A stretch of 64,000 nucleotides of DNA from Bremia lactucae (GCF_004359215.1 NC_090613.1:1379382-1443381), one strand, 5' to 3'; positions 10,378 through 21,015 are shown, counted from the first letter of the stretch. Translations and numbers: made by a program. The notes: generated by a model not told the origin, from the letters alone.

Positions 10378-11840
10378 ATGACGACGGGCGAGTCCCTACT
10401 GGCGCAACTCAAATTTCTTTTCGAGCAAGATCCGCTCATGTATGCTGAGCCAAGCCGTAATTCGTCTTTTCTAAACCGTAGATCTTATCGTTTCTGCATT
10501 TAATAGTGATGAGGTTGGGCTGCTATTCGACATTAAGCAGTGTGACTTGTCACTTGAAAACGCCTTCTTGCTTGGAAATCACAAGCTTGGAGTCGCATTC
10601 GAGGCTGGGACGATTCTTTTTCAAGCTGCACGAACGCAGTTTCACTCTCTAAACGCGCTGTTGCAACAAGAATTGGCAAATAACTCTATGTCAGAAGACA
10701 GCGAGCATCATGCTCAGCTGCTACATTGCACACGTGCTATTCTCCTTATCAGTGCTGATTTCTACACAGCTTGGAATACTCGGTGAGGCTTCACTGAATA
10801 AGAGTAGAACGTATTACTCTAACGCATTATTTGACGGAGATAGGAAGTCGTTCGTGGCTCGCGGTTGGCTAGACGCGCAGGATGAAGTGCAGTTCACTAA
10901 TTTAGTGTTCACTCTTCATCCAAAAAGTATTGACACATGGGCTTATCGGTAAGTCGATTCAAAACATCAATAGAATTTTTCTGTGCTCCAATACGAATAT
11001 TGTTGCAGGCGTTGGCTTGCGGCTCGAATATGTGCGTCTCAATTAAAAGACGACGTGATGATATTTCATAAACAACAGATTGAGGTTTGTGGTCGTTTGG
11101 CCGAGCAAAAACCACGTAATTATCATGCGTGGAGTTTTCGGCATTGGATTGTATCTCGACTTTCGCATGAAATGGTTTGCAAGGAGCTTGACGAGATGGA
11201 AAACTGGTGTCGAATGCATGTGACTGATCACTCTGGATGGAACCATCGCCAACACACATTAAATAAATTAATCAAGGAATGTCTGGTCTCTAATGAAGAG
11301 AATTTGTCGTGGAAGTTAATTCTAGCTGAATACCAGTTCTTATCAGAAATTATGACACTTTACCCGACGTATGAGGCGCTGTGGTGCCATCGACGCTTTA
11401 TAATGCAGCATTTGCTCGATAAAGTGGCACGAAACAATGACAATTTGAACCTTGCTTATCTTAACGATTCAGTCTCTCGGGTGGCAAAGAATGTATTAGT
11501 TGCATCTCGAGATGAAACAATATTAAGTGCATCATGGAGGAAATTTCTTAACGATTGTAGTAATTATACAAGCACCTCAGCAATTTCTACAATAATACAC
11601 GAAATAGGTATCGCCTGGACATGCAACAACCAATATTCTCGTCGTTATGGAGCTTGGTGCATGATGCGACTTCGCGCATTTTTTCACAGGAAGCAAGAAC
11701 TTGGAGAAATGACGCTTCAAATACTGCTGATACGTGAGCTTAACTCTTTAGGATCATTTTTCCAAAAAGTATTGATGGAGAAAGATGGCATGCGACAAGA
11801 TTTGTGGCGAAGCACTTTAAATTGTAACTACATTTGTTGA
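10378..11840 (+). CDS. Protein prenyltransferase alpha-subunit repeat protein (PTAR1-like)
   Basis: Four exons keep frame: 10378-10439, 10507-10782, 10844-10948 and 11009-11840 (introns of 67, 61 and 60 nt), giving 424 residues. Prenyltransferase alpha-subunit (PPTA) repeats are visible: 'LHPKSIDTWAYRRW', 'KPRNYHAWSFRHWIV', 'DHSGWNHRQHTL' and 'YPTYEALWCHRRFIM'. These Trp/Arg-centred helix pairs form the alpha-helical crescent that grips a catalytic beta subunit. Spacing and wording fit PTAR1 (the alpha subunit of GGTase-III, which prenylates a SNARE in animals) better than FNTA or RABGGTA. Exon joins such as '...AYR|RWLAARI' fall inside repeats and support the model. The first intron could instead use a nearer acceptor; I preferred the 67-nt version because it yields a typical length. 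No beta subunit is seen here. Confidence 0.78.
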
Positions 11841-11955
11841 AAAATTTATTTTACGTTGACGAAGCATAAATTGAGTCTATATTAATACAACGTCCTACTT
11901 CATTTTTTTTGATCAAGCCATCAAAATAGATACAAATAGTGTTTAATAAAAGCAT

Positions 11956-13146
11956 CTACTCGTCGTCTCGAACTCCTACGCTTTTCGTCCTTGCAGCAAC
12001 AAATTGAGCGAGGCCATGAACGATCGTGCCTGGGGAAAAATGATAAAGCAGTTGGAGTTCCCAGGCCATGCCCATGCCATATTGCTCATAAATATCTTTT
12101 AGTCTCAAAAAGTCCTCCAATTCCTGATCACATTGTAAATCCTGCCGAATCGCCACACTCTTCCTCGCTTTCGCTGTCTCGCTTAATCCACTCAGCGTGC
12201 AATTGATCGTTGGCAACACGATGCACATATTATCGTATCGTTTCAATTTGAGCATTGCCGCAAGGTGTTTCTTTAAATGGCGAATTTTTAGCTTGGCCGA
12301 CGTGGTAAAGAGCGTACGCTCCAGCTTTGGCACATGTGACTGCTCGCTCTCGTGAAGTAGCACACGAAATGTGACGCGATCGGTTATTGTATCCATTTGT
12401 TTCGGCGTAGAGGTAGCAACTTTAAGTCTCTTACGAGGTGAAGTACCTTCCGAGGCTGCAGCAGAAGCATTGTCACTGGGCGAGCCGTCATCAGGGGAGC
12501 TGCGCTTGTCCCCAACAGGCGGCGATGCTGTATGTGACGGCGAGGATGGACGTGACGAGGATGCTGAGGTAGTAGATTCCACTGTCTTTCGTCTTTGACG
12601 TCGCGTCGCTGCTTGGCTAATCACGCCCATGCGAGTGCCTTCAGTGTACGCATTGTTGAAATGCCTCGAGCGGTTAAGCTGCGCAATGATTTGGTGCTCA
12701 TTGCGCTCGAATTCAGCCAAATTCGGATGAATTTTGCGTATAAGAGCATCAAAATTCGCGTCGGGTCGCAACGAGCGTTTAGATGGAATGTGAATACGAC
12801 ACGACGGACACTCGCGCTTGCTCTGACGAATGGCCGTGGAGATACATTCACCACAAAAGCGATGAAGACACTCCATTACCACCATTGTTTGCTTGATAAT
12901 ACCGAGACAAATAGGACACGTAAGGTCGGCATTCAGCTGGCGAACGGACAGTGTTTTGGTCGCATTTGGATCTGTCACTGGAGCACGCGGCTGGCGGTAG
13001 ATTTCAAACAATGTGCAGTCATCCACCAATTCGATCTCCTCGTACTTGGAGCGCTTGCTAATCTGTCCTTTTGGCGTTCGAGCCACTAGATTGTCATAGT
13101 CCTCGCGCGTGAATGTGTATGGATTTTGCGGTGGCCCCTGCTCCAT
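11956..13146 (-). CDS. RING1/RING2-like E3 ubiquitin ligase
   Basis: This is an unspliced 396-residue frame; the ATG at 13146 is chosen over an upstream GTG. A C3HC4 RING finger occupies about residues 77-116 (C77, C80, C93, H95, C98, C101, C113, C116). It sits in the sequence context of Polycomb RING1/RNF2 and plant AtRING1 ('DLTCPICLGIIKQTMVVMEC', then 'LHRFCGECI' and 'RECPSCR'). A disordered Ser/Pro-rich linker (about 185-240) with a basic patch ('RKRLK') follows. The C-terminus (about 255-385) is folded-looking and includes 'WELQLLYHFSP', consistent with a RAWUL-type domain. Such proteins monoubiquitinate histone H2A as part of PRC1-like complexes. The RING assignment is firm; the RAWUL assignment and the chromatin role are inferred. 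Confidence 0.82.
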   Translation of the reverse strand: MEQGPPQNPYTFTREDYDNLVARTPKGQISKRSKYEEIELVDDCTLFEIYRQPRAPVTDPNATKTLSVRQLNADLTCPICLGIIKQTMVVMECLHRFCGECISTAIRQSKRECPSCRIHIPSKRSLRPDANFDALIRKIHPNLAEFERNEHQIIAQLNRSRHFNNAYTEGTRMGVISQAATRRQRRKTVESTTSASSSRPSSPSHTASPPVGDKRSSPDDGSPSDNASAAASEGTSPRKRLKVATSTPKQMDTITDRVTFRVLLHESEQSHVPKLERTLFTTSAKLKIRHLKKHLAAMLKLKRYDNMCIVLPTINCTLSGLSETAKARKSVAIRQDLQCDQELEDFLRLKDIYEQYGMGMAWELQLLYHFSPGTIVHGLAQFVAARTKSVGVRDDE

Positions 13147-13745
13147 CACTGTAATGCGGGCCGAGTCAACAGGAACTGTGACAATTAATGAAAAAGAGCA
13201 ATAAGCTAATGCATACTCCCGAATTTAGTTTGGTCTTTCCATTAGTAGAAATCTATGCTAATATAAAGATATATAAAGTATCGATCTTGCACGAATGATA
13301 GTTGGTATCGACTAGTGTAGAAGGCAACTGCTGTGGGCTGCGTGTAGACTTCATGGACTGTAAAGGGACTGGCAGTCTTAAGCCTCACATCAACTGCAAG
13401 GTTGATTTCTGTGGCATCAATCTACTATTTACGGCAATTGTGATCCTCATTTAGTGCGTCGTCTACCTGATAAAGGCATTCATTTGCGGATTCATCAATG
13501 CTGTCTATGTCCGCTCCTAAACGAACATCCAGAAAGATTGGTGTGCGATAGATTTGTCGTTACGGGCGGACTCATAAGAAGCACCAACAATAGTTATATA
13601 TTTACACGAGAATCCTTCCACCTCACTTTGCTTTCTACGTAGAAATATTAAACTCATTTATGAAGGCCACTACATATCTTACACAAAATTCGCTGATCAA
13701 AATTGTAACTTTACTTTTCACATTTTATATACTTGGCCAGTAATT
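13147..13745. other. Divergent intergenic region, no gene recognised
   Basis: This 599-bp, AT-rich gap lies between the RING gene and the PHO88-like gene, which point away from each other. One short frame (13454-13642) has no recognisable protein character and I treat it as chance. Both promoters should lie here. Confidence 0.35.
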
Positions 13746-14470
13746 ATGGCGCCCAACCTTAAGATGCTGGGCGTGACGCTCACGCTAGCAATGATTACTC
13801 GCTCTGTGCTAGACACTGAGAGCTCGTGTGCGTTTATTTTGACTGATTCAATTGAAGCGAGATCTTTACTAACAATATATACCGATAGTTCAAACAGGCA
13901 TCGTTCGAAGTTTGTACGGCCTCTCTCAGCTCTTTTGCTACGCCATGCTGCTATTTCTATACAATAAATCCCAAAACAATACCGAACCAGGCGTGGTGAT
14001 TGTCAAGGAGGATTTAGGCTTCGGTCAGACCGGAGACCGCGACGAAAAGATTACGGTGGCGGAGCACGATCAGCGGGCAGCTAAGAAGGAGTTACAACGT
14101 GTACGACACTTTCGACAACATAACTCTTTAGATTGTGCGTGCCACTGACATCACTTTGTCTTAATTTTAGCATGTGTTAGGGTCGGCAATGACATTGCTC
14201 ATGCACTGGAAATGGGGCTTTTTCCCGCCACTCGTGATTCAGACGGTGACACAGCCTTTCAATCTACTCAAGGCGCCCATTGTCAAAGTGACTCTATTGG
14301 GAGAGCGAGCATGGGGTGAACTGCGACGCCCTTGGATGGACCAAAACGATATGGGCAAGTCAATGAGATCGTGGAATGAAACAATCATGTCGGCAATGGG
14401 CGAGGCGCCTGTCAAGGTCAGTAAGAAGGCGAGCAAGAAGGCCGCCAAGCAGCGCAAAAAAAACAAGTAG
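13746..14470 (+). CDS. PHO88/SND3-family ER membrane protein
   Basis: Three exons: 13746-13827, 13889-14100 and 14171-14470, with introns of 61 and 70 nt (the first has a TACTAAC branch-like site), giving 197 residues. The N-terminus ('NLKMLGVTLTLAMITRSVLD') and the hydrophobic 'LYGLSQLFCYAMLLFLY' match the Pho88 family. So does the later 'LMHWKWGFFPPLVIQTV', with 'PFNLLKAPIVKVTLLGERAW' after it. The C-terminus is strongly basic ('KKASKKAAKQRKKNK'). Yeast Pho88/Snd3 was first linked to phosphate uptake and is now known as part of the SRP-independent ER targeting route. The length (yeast about 188 residues) agrees. Function is inferred from the family. Confidence 0.85.
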
Positions 14471-14882
14471 CTTTTACGAGCAATAGCAGATAGCTTACAA
14501 CGGCGCCTTCTTGTCGCTACATTAAATCTTCTTCACGGACGGGCTGCTCGCACAGCACCTTTCAAAATGGCTTAAATAGGTCGAATTGATTCAGTAAATA
14601 AATCTTTTTAACCTTGGCCTTATGCCATGGGTGATAAACAAGATATTAGGAAAAGTTCAAGACGTGTCAGTCGACGTTGAGGTTTTACTTTAGTGTCGAC
14701 AACACAATTTGGCATTTGCTTTTTGACATTTTCTCAAATTCAACAGATACCAATTTCACCTGATTGTGCGGAATTCTATCCAAGCTAAATTTGAAAAGTC
14801 TCACAAATGTAGAGCGCCCTCCAATAAGAAATGATTCCAGATCCGTTGTCTTTAATTTGTATAATTTTAAAAGTTGCTTTCG
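14471..14882. other. Convergent 3' intergenic region
   Basis: This 412-bp stretch between convergent genes presumably holds two 3' ends. It is AT-rich and shows no coding frame, RNA gene or repeat I can support. Confidence 0.3.
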
Positions 14883-16529
14883 TTAAATCAAAAATGGGCT
14901 GCTAACGACCGAGAAACCTGTAGCCACACCACCTTCATCAGTACCTGATAACTTTGTGCGAAGGAGATGACCAGCATGCTTGTTCAAAATCTCCTGTCCC
15001 TCGCTATCAAACAAGCTCGTAATGAACATGCCAAGTTCGCTAATTGTAGGACCACTGGACGTGAGACTGTTGCGTAAGAGCACAGCAGCATTCTCCTTCG
15101 GAAAAATTCGCTCCATTAAAATATACGACTCAAGCTCAGCAGAACTCATTGTTTGAAGAGCCACCGCAACCTCATCCCCGTACAAATTGTTTCCTCCACC
15201 CTCTCGCTGGGGTTTCAGCACGTAGGAGCGCGGATTGTCCATGGCCATCTTTTTGACCTTTTCAATCATTAAAGAGTCTCTCTCAAGTCCATAAAGCCCT
15301 GCAAATGACGTTTCAAGCTCAATGGCCTCGATCTCTGACATAAATCGACGAAGCACGGCAGGTTGCGCCAGAACCTGTTGCACTTTTTTAGTTCCTGCTA
15401 AGTGGTACGCGATCGACGGACACTTGATGGCAAACGAGCGCTCAATAAGCATACGAGCGGCCCATTCATGTTCACGGGGGTAGTCATTGGGCGTGTAAGC
15501 CGCACGATAGTACGCCACGGACACTTCACGTTCATCAATCACAAGTGTGTGCTTGCCATCACGCTCTACGAGCTTCCCGCACGCGTTCACTTCAGCTAAG
15601 GTACGGCGTAACACGCTAATTCCATACAGCTCCCATAGATTGTACTCGATCCAGCGTTGATCGATGGTGTTCAATTCATTTGGCTGCACGACAAACATGA
15701 TGATTGCGCTGTTCAATACATAGTAGTGTCAACGACACCGTTTAGTATATCTACTATAAGACTAACCAACCCTTTCACGCCATAGTGATTGTGAGCAGCA
15801 GCTAAAGCTTTTGGAAGCTCTGTTATTGCATTGTTTATTGGCAGTCTGTTGCAATACTCGGTCCATGCAATGCCGTAATGCTTCTCCAAAGCCGGAACCT
15901 CTTTTCCAAGCCTGCTGAGCAGAAATCTATTGAAGAACAATAATAAGTTGATAGTATACATTATATATAAGCGATTCGAACCTGTGCATGCCCGAGACGA
16001 GAGAGCTAATGCTGGCGAACGAGGACGAAATGGTATTGAGCTCTACCTGCAGGAGACGCGGAGAGTCTGTCAGAGTCTCGTGTAGCATATAGTCGGAGCG
16101 GTGAATGCCTAAGTAGGTTTTCTGTTGCACGCCTTCTTTTTGAACAAGCTTGGAGAGCTCTAAGAGTCGCGCCGTGAATGCATCCTCAGCCACAACGCTC
16201 TCTACGCAGCGGTGAAGCCACTCGACGTCGCGACTCACGCGATCCACTAAGCGTCCATAGATAGGTGATAGTTTAACACCATGTTCAAATTGTGCTTTTG
16301 AGAATTGCACAGGCAGCAGAGACAGGGGTATGTGCGTAAAAGCACGCGCAGACTCATTAGGGGAATTGGTGTTGCGACAACCCACGAGCAAACCGTGGGT
16401 AGCTGCATACGCGATCGCTTGTTCCTTCATAACTTGTACTTGCGATTCGCTAAGGCCAAGGATAGCGCCGCTTCTCTCTCCTTCTTCTGCATGCGGCGTC
16501 GAATTGACTGCAGCTAGGAGATCCGCCAT
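14883..16529 (-). CDS. GSS: Glutathione synthetase
   Basis: Three exons: 16529-15982, 15926-15771 and 15708-14883, with GT..AG introns of 55 and 62 nt, giving 509 residues. Eukaryotic GSS motifs are clear: 'QVELNTISSSFASI' (substrate loop), 'FVVQPNELNTIDQRWIEYNL', 'YRAAYTPNDYP' and 'FAIKCPSIAYHLAGTKKVQQ'. The ATP-grasp Gly-rich loop 'VLKPQREGGGNNLYG' and the C-terminal 'GTDEGGVATGFSVV' are also present. The enzyme ligates gamma-glutamylcysteine and glycine with ATP in the cytosol. An in-frame GTG lies upstream at 16571, but the ATG at 16529 gives a normal N-terminus ('MADLLAAVNSTP'). Every expected region of the family is present and there is no sign of decay. Confidence 0.93.
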
Positions 16530-17267
16530 ACTGTAGCAACAAGAATTTTCGCCGTTGGGTTTTTCAATCACATAAAATGAAACAACTCAACTACAGTCCT
16601 CCCTCTGGTAATTGGTAACCCCTGTATTATCAATTATGAGGAGTTATAGGATATATGATGAAAGGAAGTTATCAGTTCCTTCCAGCTTTATGCCTTTTCC
16701 TAAACACAACATCCAAACAATTTAAGATTACGGGGAAGCCAATTGATTAGGTATGAAAAGAGAGCTCAGGCAACTCGATATCAATGCGAGTAAAAAAAAT
16801 TCGTAAGAAGGGATTAAGTGAACAACCACGAGTCATTTGTTCGAAGCTAGGATGCCGTTGACTTGTAAAAATGAGGTTAACGTGCTAGACACCATACTGC
16901 ATGTAAATGACATGATCAACGTCAGAGTCGACGGTCAGCATCCACAATAATTTCCAACCCACTCTATCAATAAGTCACAAGCAAATCATATATTCATTTA
17001 AGCAACTAGCGGTTTCGACATGAAAGCCGTCCGTATTTCGGAAATATGATTCCAAAAAGCCAATTCTATTCCTGTATACAAAGTAATTGGCACGAGTATA
17101 CCTGCAATGATTTTCCGCAACAGTCCGGACTTGACTGCGCTATTTTACATCTCCCATCTTTTCACATTGCATCATCCTTCAGTGCGTCATCACTTCTCTT
17201 AATCATATACACACAAAGTAACTATTTGGGTCACTACAACAGACAATGCCAGAATGCGACAATTTAC
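16530..17267. other. Intergenic region, no gene recognised
   Basis: This 738-bp AT-rich stretch lies between two genes on the minus strand. A short plus-strand frame at 17046-17300 has low-information composition and overlaps the next gene antisense, so I do not call it. It likely contains the glutathione synthetase promoter. Confidence 0.3.
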
Positions 17268-17492
17268 TTATCCTACGGGCGGCTTAGCTCGAGACAATAG
17301 CTCTTCAAGCTTAGCCAATTTACTAGAATGTAGCAAAATTTGTCGATCCGCTTCCTCGATCTCGGCCACGCATTGCTCAATCTCTGCACGTATCGAAGCA
17401 ACATCAAATTGATCCTTGGTCATGTCAGAAATCGATACGTCTAGCACATCAGAATCGATCCTCGGTATCGCTGGCCGTAACTCGTCTGCCAT
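17268..17492 (-). CDS. Small coiled-coil protein, function unknown
   Basis: A 74-residue frame starts at an ATG. The segment 'DVASIRAEIEQCVAEIEEAD', followed by 'RQILLHSSKLAKLEELLSRA', has heptad-like hydrophobic spacing, so a single coiled coil is likely. There is no signal peptide or membrane segment. It lies 139 bp downstream of the stop of the 982-residue protein on the same strand. It could therefore be an independent small gene or, less likely, a 3' exon of that gene; I see no good splice pair to prove the latter. Confidence 0.5.
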   Translation of the reverse strand: MADELRPAIPRIDSDVLDVSISDMTKDQFDVASIRAEIEQCVAEIEEADRQILLHSSKLAKLEELLSRAKPPVG

Positions 17493-17631
17493 TGGAAAAT
17501 CCTATTACGGTGGCAAAACCAATGACACACAACAGACGATTAGTGCTGGCATTTAGGTCCTGCAATACCAACGCGACAGGTTTATTAGAATTCTCAAAGC
17601 AAGATACGCTTGCTGGAGCTTGTTCTACCCA

Positions 17632-20580
17632 TCACCGCTTTGCTGGCACCTGACTCTGAAACGTAAGTGGCAATATGTGCAAATCGACAAATGTACTGAC
17701 CCCTAAAGTATCAATGGGCTTTGCGCCTTGCTTCTCCAGAGGCTGGCTTTTGTTTCCTAAACCAGTGGATTGATTTCCATCATTTAGGCTCACCTGTACA
17801 TGAATTCCATCGAGGACACTCTCGACTTCATTTTCCTTTGCAAGTGTTCCGGTCGGTAGCTTTTCAGCGACAACGATAGCAGAAGATCTTACCTCAGGTA
17901 ATATTGCAGAAGCATTTGGCGGCTTAATAGACACAGTACTCACCTGTTTTCCCAAAGACGAATGATGGAGGGAAGTAGGAGACGACGGCGCTCGACTTGA
18001 CAAATCACCTGACCATTTTGCAGGTGTATTTTTCAGCGAACGGTTTATTCGCTCTTGCTCGCGTTCAGCAATCTTTCGTCGCATCTCATTAATTTCTTCT
18101 TGCAGCCTCGTTGACTGCAAATGGGCATCAGTCTTGCCTTGGCGTGGTGAAAAGTCTTCCGTATTTAGCCATATCACTACTGACTGTGTGCTGGCTGTAA
18201 GGGGTCGAAGCTTTGGGCTTGTTTTAGTCCCTTGAGCAAATAAATTTGCGGAATTTGATGCACTGGTTGAAACCTTGTCACTCTTACCATTCTTCAAAAT
18301 GAATTTTGAGGACTCACAATTCACTACATGACCAGCATTAGCCGATTCATGTCCGTTAGACGGCGTTAACTCGAGCACCTTTTGTGGCGCGCACGAGTTT
18401 GACAAATGGACTGGATTTTTTGTAATATCGTTGCCCACGCTATCCCTTGCTTCTTTCGCATCCTTTAGCTTTTTTGCTATGTTGGTCACACTTAAAGGTG
18501 ATGCCAACACTTGTGAGCCATCCTTTGTATCTGTAATAGTTTGTTTTCGGTATCGAGTCATGGAACGTAAAATCTCAAGGCGGAGCTCATTTTCGCTATT
18601 AGGACTCGCATCCTGAACGATTTTTTCATCCATATGCAGTGATCTTGAAGGTGATGATGAAGACGTTAAAGAAGAAGTAGCTCCAATTGGCGCTGCTGTG
18701 GATATAGGAGAGTCTTGTATCTTCGTTGCAGTTGTCGACGCCAACAATGGCAAGGAGCGGTCGACCTTACTTCGCAGCGCAGCCGCTCGTAGATCGTCAA
18801 GATTTATGACTTCGGTGCTGCTGCTTTTCTCTTTCAAAATAGGCTCGGAGCAAGTGATTTGATTCAGGTAAACAGCGCGAGGTGGAGGAGGGGGTTCGCA
18901 TAGGGACCGATGCGATAAATAATTGAATTCGTCAAGAGTTGATCTGGACGGGGACATCGGCAATGACCGGTACTGAAATCCTCCCTGCATTACGGGCTCG
19001 GAAAATGTCGTTTGAAGGGATTGTTCCCCATTGCCATAGAATATTTCCATACTTCCTTGACGGTTTACACGCAATATCTGACTGTCTTCGTATGACAATT
19101 GGGGCGGTGCGAGAGAAGAATGTTCGTGCCGTGGTAAAAGTATTGGTGGTGGATGCAAACCACTAGCTATCGGCAAAGGGGCCGAACGAAGATCATGAAA
19201 TGTTCGCGGTACAGTCATTGAGGTTTCCCTATAGGTATTTCTCATAGGTGCATGCGAAAATTGCACCGATCGAGGTAAATCTCCGAAGGATCGCTGTCGA
19301 GCTCTTCGTTCAAAAGGCAAAGAATTTCCGGTTGAAGCACGCGACATCTGCATCGCCTCAAGCTTACGCTTATTTCTTTTCTTACCACGCTTTTTCGGTT
19401 TCTTACTGCGCTGTTGCGGATGTAATGTATTCGTTTCGAACAGGCAATTTTCAACTTGATGTGGCACTAAAGTCTGCATTGCTGGCTTTAAAACCAAGCC
19501 TTCTTCGAAAATCTCTCCGTCTTCTAAATTTTCAATTTGAGCGTTCGAATCCGTACAAGATGCCAACATCGTAGAGTCTTGGTTTAATAAATTAGTGCTT
19601 GTATTCGCATCAATTTGTGAAGTGTGATCTTTGCTCAGCTCTTGTGTCTTCTGATTGCTAGACCCTTGCACTTGTGCGGGTTCGTTCCCTTCGTTACCTT
19701 GCAAGGTAAAATTCTGCTTACAATTGTCATCAACTTCAAAGGCTTTCTGAAGCTGACTTGAACACGAAATATTTCCCACCAGCGACTGTGCTACCAAAGT
19801 TAGTTGAGGATCTGATGCAGCCATTGAAGCAGGCATCGACGACGACGACAGCAAAGACACAGTTGGCCAATCCTCGTCCACGTCCGACTCAGCATCGCCC
19901 CCCATCGGCAACATCATGGCTGACATCTCTAGCGGCGATTGCACTGCCACTGTGCTCTCATTCCTTGCGTCACCCAAATGAATCTGCTTTGCGTCATCTG
20001 AAGCAGGAGATGATACAATAGCAGACATAACATGTTCATCTACCCTCTTGTCGAATCCCATAGACTCGTCCTCATTGTTATCATCAATGCCATCGTCATC
20101 ATCATCTTCATCATCATCATCGTCATCATCATCGTGACTGTCATCTTCCAGAGTCAAATCGATCACTTGGCCCGGTAAGCTGATATTTTGACGTGGTACT
20201 AGTATCGGCTCAGGCTTGAGCACTAATGGCGGTACATCACTATCAGTAGGTAGTTCTGCAATGGATCTTTCCATTCCAAAAGGCGCAGCGCTTTCAAAAG
20301 GCGCTAAATGCGTTTTTGGCTTCTTATCTAAAATGCGCAATCTGGCTGGCTCCGAGAATATAATTCTCGCTGTTGGGCCTTTCACTGCGTCTTCCTGCAA
20401 GCCGTAGTGTATTGAAGGATATGCAGCTCGTATACACCTAGTTGCAAAATATATATTACCTTTCTTAGGTAGACAGAACGTCAAAGCGCTCCTGTTGCCG
20501 CGCACAACGTGTTGACCACGCTTTGTTTTTTCGCTTTCAAAGAAAAGTGTCAAGTTGGTGTGTCTGTACACATCCCGCAT
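17632..20580 (-). CDS. Large disordered protein with acidic and basic tracts, function unknown
   Basis: One uninterrupted frame encodes 982 residues. The first ~120 residues look partly folded ('TLTFFESEKTKRG'-like start, then 'ARIIFSEPARLRILDKKPK'). The rest is mostly low complexity: a long Asp/Glu run at about residues 145-170, Ser-rich stretches, a strongly basic patch ('SKKPKKRGKKRNKRK', about 385-400) resembling a nuclear localisation signal, and a Pro-run. 'LEDGEIFEEG' resembles the short 'EDGEI' linear motif found in some nuclear RNA-decay adaptors such as ZFC3H1, but no zinc finger is visible. A coiled-coil-like segment ('LQEEINEMRRKIAEREQERI') lies near residue 830. A nuclear RNA or chromatin role is only a guess. 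Its start is 69 bp from the divergent gene at 20650. Confidence 0.6.
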   Translation of the reverse strand: MRDVYRHTNLTLFFESEKTKRGQHVVRGNRSALTFCLPKKGNIYFATRCIRAAYPSIHYGLQEDAVKGPTARIIFSEPARLRILDKKPKTHLAPFESAAPFGMERSIAELPTDSDVPPLVLKPEPILVPRQNISLPGQVIDLTLEDDSHDDDDDDDDEDDDDDGIDDNNEDESMGFDKRVDEHVMSAIVSSPASDDAKQIHLGDARNESTVAVQSPLEMSAMMLPMGGDAESDVDEDWPTVSLLSSSSMPASMAASDPQLTLVAQSLVGNISCSSQLQKAFEVDDNCKQNFTLQGNEGNEPAQVQGSSNQKTQELSKDHTSQIDANTSTNLLNQDSTMLASCTDSNAQIENLEDGEIFEEGLVLKPAMQTLVPHQVENCLFETNTLHPQQRSKKPKKRGKKRNKRKLEAMQMSRASTGNSLPFERRARQRSFGDLPRSVQFSHAPMRNTYRETSMTVPRTFHDLRSAPLPIASGLHPPPILLPRHEHSSLAPPQLSYEDSQILRVNRQGSMEIFYGNGEQSLQTTFSEPVMQGGFQYRSLPMSPSRSTLDEFNYLSHRSLCEPPPPPRAVYLNQITCSEPILKEKSSSTEVINLDDLRAAALRSKVDRSLPLLASTTATKIQDSPISTAAPIGATSSLTSSSSPSRSLHMDEKIVQDASPNSENELRLEILRSMTRYRKQTITDTKDGSQVLASPLSVTNIAKKLKDAKEARDSVGNDITKNPVHLSNSCAPQKVLELTPSNGHESANAGHVVNCESSKFILKNGKSDKVSTSASNSANLFAQGTKTSPKLRPLTASTQSVVIWLNTEDFSPRQGKTDAHLQSTRLQEEINEMRRKIAEREQERINRSLKNTPAKWSGDLSSRAPSSPTSLHHSSLGKQVSTVSIKPPNASAILPEVRSSAIVVAEKLPTGTLAKENEVESVLDGIHVQVSLNDGNQSTGLGNKSQPLEKQGAKPIDTLGVSTFVDLHILPLTFQSQVPAKR
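20091..20151. repeat. Trinucleotide (CAT/TCA) microsatellite inside a coding region
   Basis: Imperfect CAT/CTT/CGT triplets run for about 60 bp. On the coding (minus) strand they encode the Asp/Glu tract of the 982-residue protein. Triplet repeats can change length without breaking the frame. Confidence 0.8.
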
Positions 20581-20649
20581 TCAGTACCAGGATACCCACA
20601 ATCGAAAAATCAGTCCTAGCAATAAGTTGAAGTTAAGAATTCCACAGTC

Positions 20650-21015
20650 ATGGCTCCAGTTCCCCACTACGTCAAGGCTGTTGCGCTTAAGAACTCAACC
20701 TCGCATCACGTGAAAGTAAAAGCGACTTTCGGCTCGGACGAGTTTGAGGCCGAAGGTAAGGCCAAGATTGAAGAAACACGCGAACTAGCACCTGGGGCGG
20801 AGACGATTATTAAGGAGCGTGAGTACGATATGGGCGGATGGAAAGCCACGGCAGCACTCTTCTCTTTAGAAGTGGATCATGCAACGGATGCCGGACTACT
20901 GGGCAAGACGTTGTACATGCCAAGTGTCAGCGGAATTGTTAATATGCTCCACGTCGACATTGGCGCGGACCAGAGCGCCAAGAGCTTTAAGGTCGCGGCC
21001 GTGTGCGAGGCTTAA
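20650..21015 (+). CDS. Small conserved-looking protein of unknown function
   Basis: This 121-residue single-exon frame has compact composition and beta-rich alternation: 'HYVKAVALKNSTSHHVKVKA', 'EAEGKAKIEETRELAPGAET', 'KAATALFSLEV'-like middle, and 'VNMLHVDIGADQSAKSFKVA'. No signal peptide or membrane segment is visible. The pattern suggests a single beta-sandwich domain, but I do not recognise a named family. Its start lies 69 bp from the divergent 982-residue gene, so they share a very short promoter region. Balanced codon use and low-complexity-free sequence support a real gene. Confidence 0.6.
   Translation: MAPVPHYVKAVALKNSTSHHVKVKATFGSDEFEAEGKAKIEETRELAPGAETIIKEREYDMGGWKATAALFSLEVDHATDAGLLGKTLYMPSVSGIVNMLHVDIGADQSAKSFKVAAVCEA

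Noticed and set aside
10463..10487. A 25-nt GT..AG interval in the PTAR1-like gene that would keep frame
   Set aside because: A 67-nt intron using a donor at 10440 and acceptor at 10506 also keeps frame and has a normal length.
13454..13642. 62-residue plus-strand frame upstream of the PHO88-like gene
   Set aside because: No recognisable motif, no supporting context, short and in an intergenic gap.
17046..17300. 84-residue frame between glutathione synthetase and the coiled-coil gene
   Set aside because: Overlaps the coiled-coil gene antisense and shows no protein-like pattern.
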